DNA from: Kumtagia sp963829135
GTDB lineage: Bacteria > Pseudomonadota > Alphaproteobacteria > Rhizobiales > Rhizobiaceae
Assembly (NCBI GenBank): GCA_963829135.1
Contig: CAWHHO010000007.1
Location: forward strand, 1 to 64,000
Length of the DNA stretch: 64,000 nt
Direction: 5' to 3'
The notes under the pieces were generated by a model that worked only from the letters and a program-made list of their open reading frames with translations, searched no databases and was not told where the DNA came from. The position numbers were made by a program, and so were the translations under genes. Shown here one piece after another: positions 28,779-39,962 of the stretch; within the stretch, counting starts at the first letter, position 1; each line of letters starts with the position of its first letter.

Positions 28779-29753
28779 TCAAGCCGAGATGTCGATAACG
28801 CCGCAGTCGCCGACAGCACTGCCGAAGGCGATGCGGCGGCCTTCGTGGTCCCACGCCATCGAGGTGATCGCCCCCTTGCCGGGACGGCGCAGCAGCACTT
28901 CCTTATTATCGGCGAAGCGGGCGGCCAGTACCATGCCGTCGTCGTAGCCGATGGCAGCGATATCATCCGCCGGATGGCAGGCGACGGCCGTGACCATCAT
29001 GTTTGCGCGCGTGCCAAGTTCCAGCGGCGCCTTCCCCATCGGCCCGTCCTTGGCCTGGAAAGGCCAGACGATTGCCGCCGGCGCGCCGGAACTCGCCAGC
29101 CACTTGCCTCTGGCGCTCCATGAAAGCGACTTCACCTTCGCCGGATAGCCGGACATGCGCATGTGCTTGCCGTCGGCGAGCTTCCAGCCGTGGAGAGCGT
29201 TTTCCTGCATGGTCGTGACCAGGAAATTGCCGTCGGGCGAGAAAGTCACACCCGTATGCGCGCCCGCCCATTCGAGCTCCGCCGGCTTGCCGTCGGTGGC
29301 CGGGAAATGCAGCGTCGCGCCATTGTAGCGGGCAATGGCGATGCGCATGCCCTTCGGCGCGAAGGCGATGCCCTCGACCGAGCGCGGATGCAGAAGCTCC
29401 TTTGTCTTGCCGTCCGGCAGCTTGACGAACGCGGTTCGGCCAGTCGCATAGGCGAGCGCACTCTGCGGACCACAGGCGACGCTGGTGATCCATTTGCGGC
29501 CGGCCTCTGCGGCGACTCTCGTCTCGCCAGCAGCGTTCGTAACGAAAACCTTGCCGTCCTCGCCGCCGGTGATCAGCAGCTTTCCGGTCAGGTCGACCGT
29601 CGCCGACAGCAATCCGTCATTGGCCTGCACGGTCTTGTGGCCGTTGTCGAGCCGGTGAATGGCGCCATCCGCCAGGGCGAAATGGGGCACCTCGCCGAGA
29701 AATACGGCGGCGATGCAGTGACCGTCGAGATCAAGGGGAGCTACCGTTGGCAT
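28779..29753 (-). CDS. WD40-repeat protein paired with CobW GTPase
   Basis: A 324-residue beta-propeller made of seven or so repeats, each ending in patterns such as GKLLITGGEDGKVFV, GNFLVTTMQENALHGWKL, GKWLASSGAPAAIVWPF and RRIAFGSAVGDCGVIDI. The ATG at 29753 is chosen because the extra upstream residues are low-quality. It lies 70 bases after the CobW-type gene on the same strand. This CobW-WD40 neighbour pair is common in rhizobia, and a role with the GTPase in metal handling is inferred from that. No signal peptide. Confidence 0.88.
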   Translation of the reverse strand: MPTVAPLDLDGHCIAAVFLGEVPHFALADGAIHRLDNGHKTVQANDGLLSATVDLTGKLLITGGEDGKVFVTNAAGETRVAAEAGRKWITSVACGPQSALAYATGRTAFVKLPDGKTKELLHPRSVEGIAFAPKGMRIAIARYNGATLHFPATDGKPAELEWAGAHTGVTFSPDGNFLVTTMQENALHGWKLADGKHMRMSGYPAKVKSLSWSARGKWLASSGAPAAIVWPFQAKDGPMGKAPLELGTRANMMVTAVACHPADDIAAIGYDDGMVLAARFADNKEVLLRRPGKGAITSMAWDHEGRRIAFGSAVGDCGVIDISA

Positions 29754-29823
29754 GGGCGAGGCCGTAGCGTGAAGTTGTCGTCGCGTCCAGTCTGATGCCG
29801 CTGAATTTGTAGGGGATGAACCT

Positions 29824-30909
29824 CTAGGCCTGGCAGGCCTCGAATGTCCTGCGCAGCTTGTCCTCGTCGAGCTTGCGGCCGATGAAGACCAGACGGCTTT
29901 CATGCTTCTCGCCGTCCCTCCAGGCGCGCTGGTGGTCGCCTTCCATGATCATGTGGACGCCCTGCACAACGTAGCGATCCGGATCGTCCTTGAAGGCAAT
30001 GATGCCCTTGAGGCGCAGAATGTTCGGGCCTTCGAGCTGGGTGATCTTCTCGATCCACGGGAAAAACCTCTTCGGGTCCATCTCGCCGCCGCGCAGCGAT
30101 ACAGACTGCACCGTCACGTCGTGAATGGGCGACATCGGTCCATTGGCATGGTCGTGATGATGATGCTCGTGACCATGGTGATCGTGATCGTGACCATGGT
30201 GGTGATGGTCGTGATCGCAATCCGGGCCGCATTCATGATCGTGATCATGGTCATCCGCATCGAGGAAATGCGGATCGTTCTCCAGCGCGCGCTTAAGGTC
30301 GAAGGCGCCACGGTCGAGCACCGCGGCTAGATCGACGCCGGCTCGCGTGGTCTTGTGGATGCGCGCGCCTGGATTGATGTGGCGGATGGCGTGTTCGACG
30401 GCGAGCAACTCGTCCGGGGTCACCAGATCGGTCTTGTTCAAGACGATGACGTCTGCAAAGGCTATCTGGTCCTCGGCCTCGCGCGAATCCTTGAGGCGCA
30501 GCGGCAAATGCTTCGCATCAACCAGCGCGACAACGGCGTCGAGCTTGGTCTTTCTGCGCACATCCTCATCCATGAAGAAGGTCTGGGCGACCGGGACAGG
30601 GTCGGCGAGGCCGGTGGTCTCGACCACGATCGCGTCGAAGCGGCCGGGCCGGCGCATCAGGCCTTCGACCACGCGCACGAGGTCGCCGCGCACCGTGCAG
30701 CACACGCAGCCATTGTTCATTTCGTAGATTTCTTCATCGGATTCGACGATCAAGTCGTTGTCGATGCCGATTTCGCCGAATTCGTTGACGATCACCGCAT
30801 AGCGCTTGCCATGATTCTCGGAGAGAATGCGATTGAGCAAAGTCGTCTTCCCGGCACCGAGATAGCCGGTCAGCACGGTTACGGGGATCTGGGTTTGTGC
30901 GTCGCTCAT
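29824..30909 (-). CDS. CobW/COG0523 metallochaperone GTPase with histidine-rich loop
   Basis: A 361-residue G3E GTPase: Walker A GYLGAGKTTLLNRI, metal-binding NNGCVCCTVRGDL (the CxCC motif), VETTGLADPVP, and NKTDL base recognition, then a CobW C-terminal domain. Between them, at about residues 220-255, is a dense His/Asp stretch with well over fifteen histidines, a metal-buffering insert typical of zinc- or cobalt-handling members. It probably inserts or supplies a divalent metal in the cytoplasm. No Zur-like operator could be seen upstream. Confidence 0.92.
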   Translation of the reverse strand: MSDAQTQIPVTVLTGYLGAGKTTLLNRILSENHGKRYAVIVNEFGEIGIDNDLIVESDEEIYEMNNGCVCCTVRGDLVRVVEGLMRRPGRFDAIVVETTGLADPVPVAQTFFMDEDVRRKTKLDAVVALVDAKHLPLRLKDSREAEDQIAFADVIVLNKTDLVTPDELLAVEHAIRHINPGARIHKTTRAGVDLAAVLDRGAFDLKRALENDPHFLDADDHDHDHECGPDCDHDHHHHGHDHDHHGHEHHHHDHANGPMSPIHDVTVQSVSLRGGEMDPKRFFPWIEKITQLEGPNILRLKGIIAFKDDPDRYVVQGVHMIMEGDHQRAWRDGEKHESRLVFIGRKLDEDKLRRTFEACQA

Positions 30910-31132
30910 GGATTGTGCCTCGGGGAATTTGTCGTCCCCATATAGGATGCCAAGTGCCGGATTGCACGTCTCAATGAAGCAAATGGGTGCTCTATGGGCT
31001 GGTCACCGCGCGCGGCTGTCATGTAATTGTAAAAAACCTCTGTCATTAGCCAATTCGCCGAATTCGATTGCCGGCAAAGTTTGTGGATCCAGTCTGACCG
31101 CCCGCCGGCAGACTTCGCCGAGGGGAGCGACT

Positions 31133-31603
31133 ATGGCAAAGACGAACAAAAGCGCGACGATGAACCGGCTGCATTCGGCGGCGCGGCTTGCCCGCACCGC
31201 ATTGGCCGCGCGGCTGTTGTCGCATGGATTCTATGCCGGGCAGGATCAGATCATGCTGGCGCTGTTTCAGGAGGACGGCCAATCGCCCGGGCAGTTGGCC
31301 TTGCGCATCGGCGTGCGCCCACCGACCATTACCAAGACGATCAACCGCCTGCAAACGCAGGGCTTTCTCGACAAGAAGGCATCGGACCAGGACGCGCGGC
31401 AGGCGCACATCTTCCTGACTGACAAAGGCCGCGAGGCGATCCGCGATATCGAGAAGTCGGTGCGAAAGACCGAAAAGCAGGCGCTGAAGGGGCTGGACAA
31501 GAAAGACCAGAAGGCACTGGGCAAGTTGCTTGCAAAGATGGAGTCCAATCTGTCGGACATTTCCCTCCCGCATGACGAGGATGACGAGGAAAGCAGCGAT
31601 TGA
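31133..31603 (+). CDS. MarR-family transcriptional regulator
   Basis: A 156-residue protein starting at the ATG behind AGGGGAGCG. The winged helix is at residues 35-100: YAGQDQIMLALFQEDGQSPG, LALRIGVRPPTITKTINRLQ and the wing KKASDQDARQAHIFLTDKGRE. An acidic tail of Asp/Glu residues ends it. It precedes the copper ATPase by about 150 bases but that gene has its own CueR-type promoter, so a direct link is not certain. Confidence 0.9.
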   Translation: MAKTNKSATMNRLHSAARLARTALAARLLSHGFYAGQDQIMLALFQEDGQSPGQLALRIGVRPPTITKTINRLQTQGFLDKKASDQDARQAHIFLTDKGREAIRDIEKSVRKTEKQALKGLDKKDQKALGKLLAKMESNLSDISLPHDEDDEESSD

Positions 31604-31691
31604 GATGTGCTACGTGTCCCTTCTGTCCTTGGGGGCCTGCCTCGCCAGGGACAAGTCTTCTGACTATTTCCCTTAATCACCGGCACGCCCC

Positions 31692-31722
31692 TTGACCTTC
31701 CAGCGACTGGAAGCACTACTTT
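31692..31722 (+). promoter_or_regulatory. CueR/MerR-type copper promoter of the P-type ATPase
   Basis: TTGACC (31692-31697) and TACTTT (31717-31722) are 19 bp apart, the over-long spacer that defines MerR-family promoters. The dyad CTTCCAG-CGA-CTGGAAG fills that spacer and matches the known CueR operator core (ACCTTCC...GGAAGG). It supports copper-induced transcription of the downstream gene and shows that translation cannot begin at the in-frame ATG at 31692. Confidence 0.85.
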
Positions 31723-31754
31723 TCGTTCCGGATCGATTTTTCAGGAACGAAGCT

Positions 31755-34231
<2,477 letters not shown>

Positions 34232-34333
34232 GGCTGTGACCCAAGCTGACAGCAGTGTTGGCGCTTGCCCGTGCCGCAATCCATTCGGCAGGGGGCGCTT
34301 TGACAGCGGGCATGGATGCTGCTCAAAGGCGGC

Positions 34334-34498
34334 ATGTCCAAAGCGCTCGCCCTTGTCATCATCGGCATGATGATCGTCCAGATCATCAAGCCGCTCGGCC
34401 TGCCGGGTTTGAAGCAGCGTCGCGATTTCTGGAAACTGGCCGTGGTCGCTCTCGCCGCCCTGTCGCTGACGGTCGTATTGGCGCATCTGACCACTTAA
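34334..34498 (+). CDS. Small two-helix membrane protein
   Basis: A 54-residue protein, MSKALALVIIGMMIVQIIKP followed by LGLPGLKQRRDFW and a second helix LAVVALAALSLTVVLAHL. Two membrane segments joined by a basic loop. It follows the copper ATPase on the same strand by about 100 bases. An in-frame ATG at 34316 would add six residues. I recognise it only as the sort of short hydrophobic protein that is conserved without a name in rhizobia. Confidence 0.6.
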   Translation: MSKALALVIIGMMIVQIIKPLGLPGLKQRRDFWKLAVVALAALSLTVVLAHLTT

Positions 34499-34690
34499 AG
34501 TATCCGCGTCGCAGTCTTCAGGCGCGCGCCGAACGCTTTAAGCCTTTGTTTTCGCAGCCGCTTCCCGAAACCGGAGCCAACTTTGGAAGACGAGCTCTGG
34601 CGAATAGGCGGAGACATCCACTGTCCGCGAAAAAGGCAGCGTCACTTCCGGCGTTGGCGCCGGCGGGATAAGCAAACGGTCCCGAGCAAA

Positions 34691-35890
34691 TTACGCCTTC
34701 TTCAGCACCTCGACCCCCGGCAATGCCTTGCCTTCCATCCACTCCAGGAACGCGCCGCCTGCCGTGGAGACATATGTGAAGTCATCGGCGACGCCGGCGT
34801 GGTTGAGGGCCGCGACGGTGTCGCCGCCGCCGGCCACCGAGATGAGCCTTCCAGCCCTGGTTTCCTCGGCCGCTGCCTTTGCGGCCGCAACCGTGGCATT
34901 GTCGAAGGGTGCGATTTCGAAGGCACCGAGCGGGCCGTTCCAGACGAGCGTATTGGCACGGTCGATCCATTCGACGATTTTCTCGACGGTCTTCGGACCG
35001 ACATCGAGGATCATGGCGTCGGAAGGCACAGCTTCGATATCAACGACCTGATTGGACGCGCCGGCCTTGAATTCCTTGGCGACGACCCCGTCGGACGGCA
35101 GGATGATGGCACAGCCGGCGGTCGCGGCCTCGATCATGATCTGCTTTGCCGTCTCCGCAAGGTCGTGTTCGCACAGCGACTTGCCGACATTGGTGCCGCG
35201 CGCGGCGAGGAACGTGTTTGCCATACCGCCGCCGATGACCAGCGCATCGACCCTCTTCACCAGGTTCATCAGGAGGTCGATCTTCGTCGACACTTTTGCA
35301 CCGCCGACGATTGCGACGACAGGGCGCTTGGGATTGCCCAAGCCGGCTTCCAGCGCATCCAGTTCGGCCTGCATGGTGCGGCCGGCAAAGGCGGGCAGGA
35401 TGCGCGCGAGGCCCTCGGTCGACGAATGAGCCCGGTGCGCCGCGGAGAAGGCGTCGTTGACAAAGATATCGCCATTCATTGCGAGTGTCTCGGTATGGCT
35501 GTCGTCGTTATTCTCCTCGCCCTTGTGAAAGCGGGTGTTTTCCAGAAGCAGGATGTCACCGTTCTTCATCGCCGAGACCGCGGCGGCGGCCTTGTCGCCG
35601 ATGCAGTCGGCGCCGAAGCCGACCGGCCGCCCAATGACCTCGGACGTCGCCTGGGCGATCGGCTCCAGCGAGAATTCAGGTGTCGGTCCATCCTTGGGGC
35701 GGCCGAAATGCGCCAGCAGGATGACCTTCGCGCCCTTGTCGGCGAGTTCGGTAATGGTCGGCGCGACGCGCTCGATGCGGGTGGCATCCGTTACCTTGCC
35801 ATCGGCAACCGGCACGTTCAGGTCGACGCGTAAAAGCACGCGCTTGCCCTTCACGTCGCCGATATCGTCGAGAGTCTTGAAGGCGGCCAT
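34691..35890 (-). CDS. pgk: Phosphoglycerate kinase
   Basis: A 399-residue intact glycolytic enzyme starting MAAFKTLDDI at the ATG of 35890. Substrate-binding RVDLNVP and AHFGRPKDG, the nucleotide region IVGGAKVSTKIDLL, and GGGDTVAALNHAG near the end are all present. It converts 1,3-bisphosphoglycerate and ADP to 3-phosphoglycerate and ATP. In this window it stands apart from other glycolytic genes. Confidence 0.97.
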   Translation of the reverse strand: MAAFKTLDDIGDVKGKRVLLRVDLNVPVADGKVTDATRIERVAPTITELADKGAKVILLAHFGRPKDGPTPEFSLEPIAQATSEVIGRPVGFGADCIGDKAAAAVSAMKNGDILLLENTRFHKGEENNDDSHTETLAMNGDIFVNDAFSAAHRAHSSTEGLARILPAFAGRTMQAELDALEAGLGNPKRPVVAIVGGAKVSTKIDLLMNLVKRVDALVIGGGMANTFLAARGTNVGKSLCEHDLAETAKQIMIEAATAGCAIILPSDGVVAKEFKAGASNQVVDIEAVPSDAMILDVGPKTVEKIVEWIDRANTLVWNGPLGAFEIAPFDNATVAAAKAAAEETRAGRLISVAGGGDTVAALNHAGVADDFTYVSTAGGAFLEWMEGKALPGVEVLKKA

Positions 35891-36000
35891 TATTCTGCTC
35901 CAGGAATTCAAATCGCGCGGACATTATCGTTCCGCGCGGGCGATGCAAGGGCGGTCTGCATTGCTTAGGTAGCCCGGTGAATTTGTGAGGAACGCCCCTC

Positions 36001-36216
36001 TGTCGTCATCCTCACCTCGCAAGTTATCGAAGCGAATGGAGAGTGTCGGTGATCCAGGCCTCGGAAATCTCCGATTTGACCCCCGACCACAATGAGCGCG
36101 GCGAAATACAGCCAGCTATCCGCTCTTCACTAAAAGCTAAGGGAACGGAGAGGCATGGATTCCCGACACTCTCCGTTCGCTTCGCTCACTCACGAGGTCG
36201 AGAATGACGACGGTGA
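36001..36216. repeat. RIME-like intergenic inverted-repeat element
   Basis: The arms at about 36001-36068 and 36145-36216 are imperfect reverse complements. The core CGAAGCGAATGGAGAGTGTC at 36028-36047 matches the right arm at 36165-36184 with one mismatch. The element lies between convergent-end pgk and phaB genes, has no coding content, and resembles the mosaic repeats (RIME) scattered between genes in rhizobia. It may form a large hairpin in RNA. Confidence 0.7.
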
Positions 36217-36307
36217 CGGGATTTCGTCGCCAACCACGAACGTCAATTCCAGTCCATGCTCAGCGCGCATAATCCCTTAGACGGGGAGATGTCCGGCATC
36301 GTGTGCT

Positions 36308-37030
36308 CTACGCCAGATATTGCCCGCCATTGGCGGAGAGCGTCGACCCGGTGATGAAGCCCGCTTCATCGGAGGCCAGGAACACCACGCAACGCGCGAT
36401 TTCCTCCGGCTCGCCGAGACGGCCGGTCGGGATCTGCGCGACGATCGATTCCAGCACTTTTTCGGGCACGGCACGGACCATTTCGGTGCCGATGTAGCCG
36501 GGGCAGATGACGTTGACCGTAATACCGGCGCGCGCGCCCTCCTGGGCAAGCGCCTTGGTTAGGCCAATGTCGCCGGCCTTCGACGCGGAGTAATTCGCCT
36601 GGCCCATCTGGCCCTTCTGGCCGTTGATCGAAGAAATGGTGATGACGCGGCCGAACTTGCGGTCGCGCATCCCGCTCCACAGCGGATGCGTCATGTTGAA
36701 GGTCCCGCTGAGGTTGGTGTCGATCACTTCCTTCCATTGCTGCGGGGTCATCCGGTGGAACATGGCATCGCGGGTGATGCCGGCATTGTTCACCAAAATC
36801 TCGACAGGGCCGAGGTCGGCCTCAACTCGGCTGATGCCGGCAACGCAAGCGTCGTAGTCGGCGACAGACCATTTGTAGGTCTTGATGCCGGTTTCGCCGG
36901 TGAACTTCGCCGCTGCCTCTTCATTGCCGGCATAGTTCGCCGCAACTTGATAGCCGGCGTTCTTCAGCGCGATCGAAATCGCCGCGCCGATGCCGCGCGA
37001 TCCGCCCGTTACGAGTGCAACTCGTGCCAT
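36308..37030 (-). CDS. phaB: Acetoacetyl-CoA reductase
   Basis: A 240-residue short-chain dehydrogenase. TGGSRGIGAAISIAL is the NADPH site, NNAGITRD the central strand, and YSASKAGDIGLTK the catalytic Tyr-Lys. It reduces acetoacetyl-CoA to (R)-3-hydroxybutyryl-CoA for polyhydroxybutyrate. It follows phaA on the same strand by about 90 bases with a GGTCGT-type hairpin between them; phaC is not in the window. Confidence 0.96.
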   Translation of the reverse strand: MARVALVTGGSRGIGAAISIALKNAGYQVAANYAGNEEAAAKFTGETGIKTYKWSVADYDACVAGISRVEADLGPVEILVNNAGITRDAMFHRMTPQQWKEVIDTNLSGTFNMTHPLWSGMRDRKFGRVITISSINGQKGQMGQANYSASKAGDIGLTKALAQEGARAGITVNVICPGYIGTEMVRAVPEKVLESIVAQIPTGRLGEPEEIARCVVFLASDEAGFITGSTLSANGGQYLA

Positions 37031-37065
37031 TGTATTCGTCCTCCCAGAATGTTCGGTGTTCGTCG

Positions 37066-37109
37066 GGTCGTCAGTCGCCGGTCGTATCGGTCACGACCGA
37101 CGACCGACC
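37066..37109. repeat. Hairpin in the phaA-phaB gap
   Basis: GGTCGTCAGTCGCCGGTCGT, a short loop, and ACGACCGACGACCGACC form an imperfect stem. It lies between two co-directional genes, so it could attenuate or stabilise the mRNA. Similar GGTCGT-type low-complexity DNA occurs at 43861. Confidence 0.5.
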
Positions 37110-37122
37110 AATCACGATCGAC

Positions 37123-38310
37123 TCAGTTCAAAGCTTCAACGCACATGGCCACGCCCATGCCGCCGCCGATGCAGAGCGTTGCGAGACCCTTCTTGGCGCC
37201 GCGGCGGCGCATTTCATAGATCAGCGTATTGAAGATACGCGCGCCCGATGCGCCGATGGGATGGCCGATCGCAATCGCGCCACCATTGACGTTGACGATG
37301 TCCGTGTTCCAGCCCATGCCCTTGTTGACCGCGCAGGCCTGAGCGGCGAAGGCTTCATTGGCTTCAACGAGATCTAGGTCGTCGACTTTCCAGCCGGCCT
37401 TTTCGAGCGCACGCTGCGAGGCGGGGATCGGCCCGGTGCCCATGACCGCCGGATCGACGCCGGCCGTCGCCCACGAAACGATGCGCACCAGTGGGGTGAT
37501 GCCACGGCGAACGGCTTCAGCCTCGCTCATCAGCAGCGCGCCGGCCGCCCCATCATTGAGGCCGGAGGCGTTGGCGGCGGTCACCGTGCCGTCCTTGTCG
37601 AAGGCCGGCTTCAACTTCTGCATGGCGTCCAGCGTCGCGCCATGGCGGATGTATTCGTCCTGATCGACGATGGTGTCGCCCTTGCGCCCCTTGACCGTAA
37701 CGGCAACGATCTCGTCCTTGAACTTGCCCGCCTTCTGCGCGGCTTCGGCCTTGTTCTGCGAGGCCAGCGCAAACTGGTCCTGTGCGTCGCGGGTGATCTG
37801 GAACTGCTTGGCGACGTTCTCTGCGGTATTGCCCATGTGGTAGCCATTGAAAGCGTCCCAGAGGCCGTCCTTGATCATCGTATCGATCATCTTGTAGTCG
37901 CCCATCTTCACGCCAGGGCGCAGGAGTTGTGCGTGATTGGAAAGCGACATCGATTCCTGGCCGCCGGCGACGATTACCTTGGCGTCGCCCGAAGCGATCT
38001 GCTGCATGCCGAGCGCGATGGCGCGAAGGCCCGAGCCGCAGACCTGGTTCAGGCCCCACGCGGTGGTCTCCTTGGGCAAGCCGGCATTGATCGACGCCTG
38101 GCGGGCCGGATTCTGGCCCTGGGCAGCCGTCAGCACCTGACCGAGGATGACCTCGTCGACCTCTCCCGGTTCGACGCCGGAGCGTGCCAGCAATTCCTTG
38201 ATGACCACCGCGCCGAGCTCATGCGCGGGCGTTGTTGCGAAAGAGCCGCTGAAGGATCCCACCGGGGTGCGGGCCGCGCTTGCGATGACGATTGCGTTTG
38301 ATGCGGACAT
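37123..38310 (-). CDS. phaA: Acetyl-CoA acetyltransferase (beta-ketothiolase)
   Basis: A 395-residue thiolase; the ATG at 38310 follows CTGGAGAGAA. The acylated cysteine is in NQVCGSGLRAIALG near residue 89, the His in EANEAFAAQ..., GHPIGASGARI and the second cysteine in CIGGGMGVAMCVE. It condenses two acetyl-CoA to acetoacetyl-CoA, the first step towards polyhydroxybutyrate. It is divergent from phaR, the usual rhizobial arrangement. Confidence 0.97.
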   Translation of the reverse strand: MSASNAIVIASAARTPVGSFSGSFATTPAHELGAVVIKELLARSGVEPGEVDEVILGQVLTAAQGQNPARQASINAGLPKETTAWGLNQVCGSGLRAIALGMQQIASGDAKVIVAGGQESMSLSNHAQLLRPGVKMGDYKMIDTMIKDGLWDAFNGYHMGNTAENVAKQFQITRDAQDQFALASQNKAEAAQKAGKFKDEIVAVTVKGRKGDTIVDQDEYIRHGATLDAMQKLKPAFDKDGTVTAANASGLNDGAAGALLMSEAEAVRRGITPLVRIVSWATAGVDPAVMGTGPIPASQRALEKAGWKVDDLDLVEANEAFAAQACAVNKGMGWNTDIVNVNGGAIAIGHPIGASGARIFNTLIYEMRRRGAKKGLATLCIGGGMGVAMCVEALN

Positions 38311-38414
38311 TTCTCTCTCCAGACGTGTTATTTTTAAGTTGTTCTGACCCGCCCAAGGGACCAAGTCAAACCTGAAAATCGGGCAGCAGGCATGCATCGG
38401 GCGTCTGTTCGCAC

Positions 38415-38435
38415 AATGCTGCGCAGCATTTTTTT
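38415..38435 (+). promoter_or_regulatory. TGC/GCA dyad between phaA and phaR
   Basis: AATGCTGCGCAGCATT is a perfect 16-bp palindrome followed by TTTTT, in the 260-bp divergent gap. The T run would suit a terminator, but no gene ends here; the CTGC-GCAG core resembles the TGC-rich sites described for PhaR repressors. An operator is therefore the better reading. Confidence 0.5.
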
Positions 38436-38570
38436 GCCGCAACGCCCAAAGAAGTCTCTCGCAGCGCACAAAGTGCTTGGAATTGCGACGGTTTTGCGCG
38501 TATCCTTGCCGTCATGCAACCGTGACCAGCCGCTTACATGGCAGCGGGGTGCTTGTCTGGGAGGACATTG

Positions 38571-39182
38571 ATGGCCGCAAAAAATGAGCCCATTGTCATC
38601 AAGAAATATGCCAACCGGCGCCTCTACAATACCGGAACCAGTACATATGTGACACTTGAAGACCTTGCCGGGATGGTCAAGCGCGGGGAGGATTTCTCCG
38701 TCCAGGATGCGAAGTCCGGCGAAGACATCACACATCCGGTGTTGACGCAGATCATTTTCGAGCTGGAGAACAAGGACGGGCAGACGATGCTGCCCATACC
38801 TTTCCTGCGCCAACTCATCGCCTTCTACGGCGATCAGATGCAGATGATCGTGCCGAGCTTTCTTGAACAGTCGATGAGCGCTTTTGCCAAGGAGCAGGAG
38901 CGGTTTCGCGAGCAAATGAAGTCGGCGCTCGGCAAGACGCCGCTCGATGTCATGAAGATAGCGACGCCGATCAAGGCACTCGAAGATCAGACGCGGCGCA
39001 ACATGGAAATGTTCCAGAACGCCATCCGCATGTTCATGCCGTTCCCGCAAGGGGCCCCCTCCGCCCCCGCGGCCGCAGCGCCGGAGCCCGCACCGAAGGC
39101 GGTGCCCGGCAAAGCCGAAGATCTGCTGGAACTGAAGGAGCAGATCGCGGCCATGCAACGCAAAATCGACTCGATGAGCTGA
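38571..39182 (+). CDS. phaR: Polyhydroxyalkanoate synthesis repressor
   Basis: A 203-residue protein. Residues 1-70 are the PhaR DNA-binding domain (IVIKKYANRRLYNTGTSTYV, LEDLAGMVKRGEDFSVQD), then a PHB-accumulation regulatory domain and an Ala/Pro-rich linker leading to a short coiled coil. PhaR binds nascent polymer granules and DNA, and represses phasin and its own gene. The ATG at 38571 follows GGGAGGACATTG. It faces phaA across a gap with a TGC/GCA dyad. Confidence 0.96.
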   Translation: MAAKNEPIVIKKYANRRLYNTGTSTYVTLEDLAGMVKRGEDFSVQDAKSGEDITHPVLTQIIFELENKDGQTMLPIPFLRQLIAFYGDQMQMIVPSFLEQSMSAFAKEQERFREQMKSALGKTPLDVMKIATPIKALEDQTRRNMEMFQNAIRMFMPFPQGAPSAPAAAAPEPAPKAVPGKAEDLLELKEQIAAMQRKIDSMS

Positions 39183-39494
39183 TAGTTCGGTCTTCTGTGA
39201 CTTGCCCGCAGGTTACCTCCCTTTCGGGAGACGACACATTCGGCGTATGCGAGGTTCGCGGATCGACCACACCAGAATCCGCTCGCAAGTGCACAGGTCT
39301 TGCCGGCATTCGCAGTCATTGAGGCGTCACCGAGTTAGCGCGCTGCAATTGAGGCGGGGGTACAGGCGATCGTTGATGCCAGCCGGAATCGGCAACAGGT
39401 TTTATTCGACCAAAGTCAGACATTCCATCAGCGCGAAACGGTTATGCGTCCTTCGCAAGTCGTGATGTAGTATCCATCAAAACGGAGACCGCCC
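39183..39494. other. Non-coding gap after phaR
   Basis: About 310 bases with no believable gene. A small CTCCC-TTTC-GGGAG stem near the left end could help terminate phaR transcription but lacks a T run. Nothing else was seen. Confidence 0.35.
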
Positions 39495-39962
39495 TTGTCG
39501 ATCCTCATCGCTGCATTGCTGATTGGCTTTGTCGCCGGCCTGCGGGCCATGACCGCGCCGGCGGCGGTTAGTTGGGGGGCTTACCTCGGCTGGCTGCCGG
39601 TTTCCGAGACCTGGGCGGCGTTCATGGGTTACCGTTTCACGCCATGGATTTTCAGCCTGCTGGCGCTTGTCGAGTTCGTGACGGATCAGCTGCCGTCGAC
39701 ACCAAGCCGAAAGGTGCCCCAGCAGTTCGGTGCGCGCATCGTCAGCGGCGCCTTTTGCGGCGCCGTTATCGGCGCGGCGGGCGGCAGCCTGATCGGCGGG
39801 CTGATCGCCGGCGCGATCGGTGCGGTGCTGGGCACTCTGGGCGGCTACGAGGCGCGCAAGCGACTGGTCGCGGCGAGTGGAGGCAAAGACTTGCCGATCG
39901 CACTGCTCGAAGATGCGGTGGCGATTGTTCTCGGCCTCGTGGCCGCATCGATCGCGCTATGA
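39495..39962 (+). CDS. DUF4126 family membrane protein
   Basis: A 155-residue protein beginning at a TTG behind CGGAGACCGCC. It has four hydrophobic segments (LIAALLIGFVAGLRAMTAPAA; IFSLLALVEFVTDQL; the glycine-rich GAFCGAVIGAAGGSLIGGL; VAIVLGLVAASIAL), the LRAMTAPA opening being typical of DUF4126. Its TGA overlaps the ATG of the flavoprotein gene at 39960, so they probably share a transcript. Function unknown. Confidence 0.82.
   Translation: MSILIAALLIGFVAGLRAMTAPAAVSWGAYLGWLPVSETWAAFMGYRFTPWIFSLLALVEFVTDQLPSTPSRKVPQQFGARIVSGAFCGAVIGAAGGSLIGGLIAGAIGAVLGTLGGYEARKRLVAASGGKDLPIALLEDAVAIVLGLVAASIAL

Noticed and set aside
34583..35833. A 416-codon plus-strand frame over pgk
   Set aside because: Antisense of an intact, highly conserved pgk.
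36001..36216. Insertion sequence
   Set aside because: Inverted arms only, no transposase frame and no clear target duplication.
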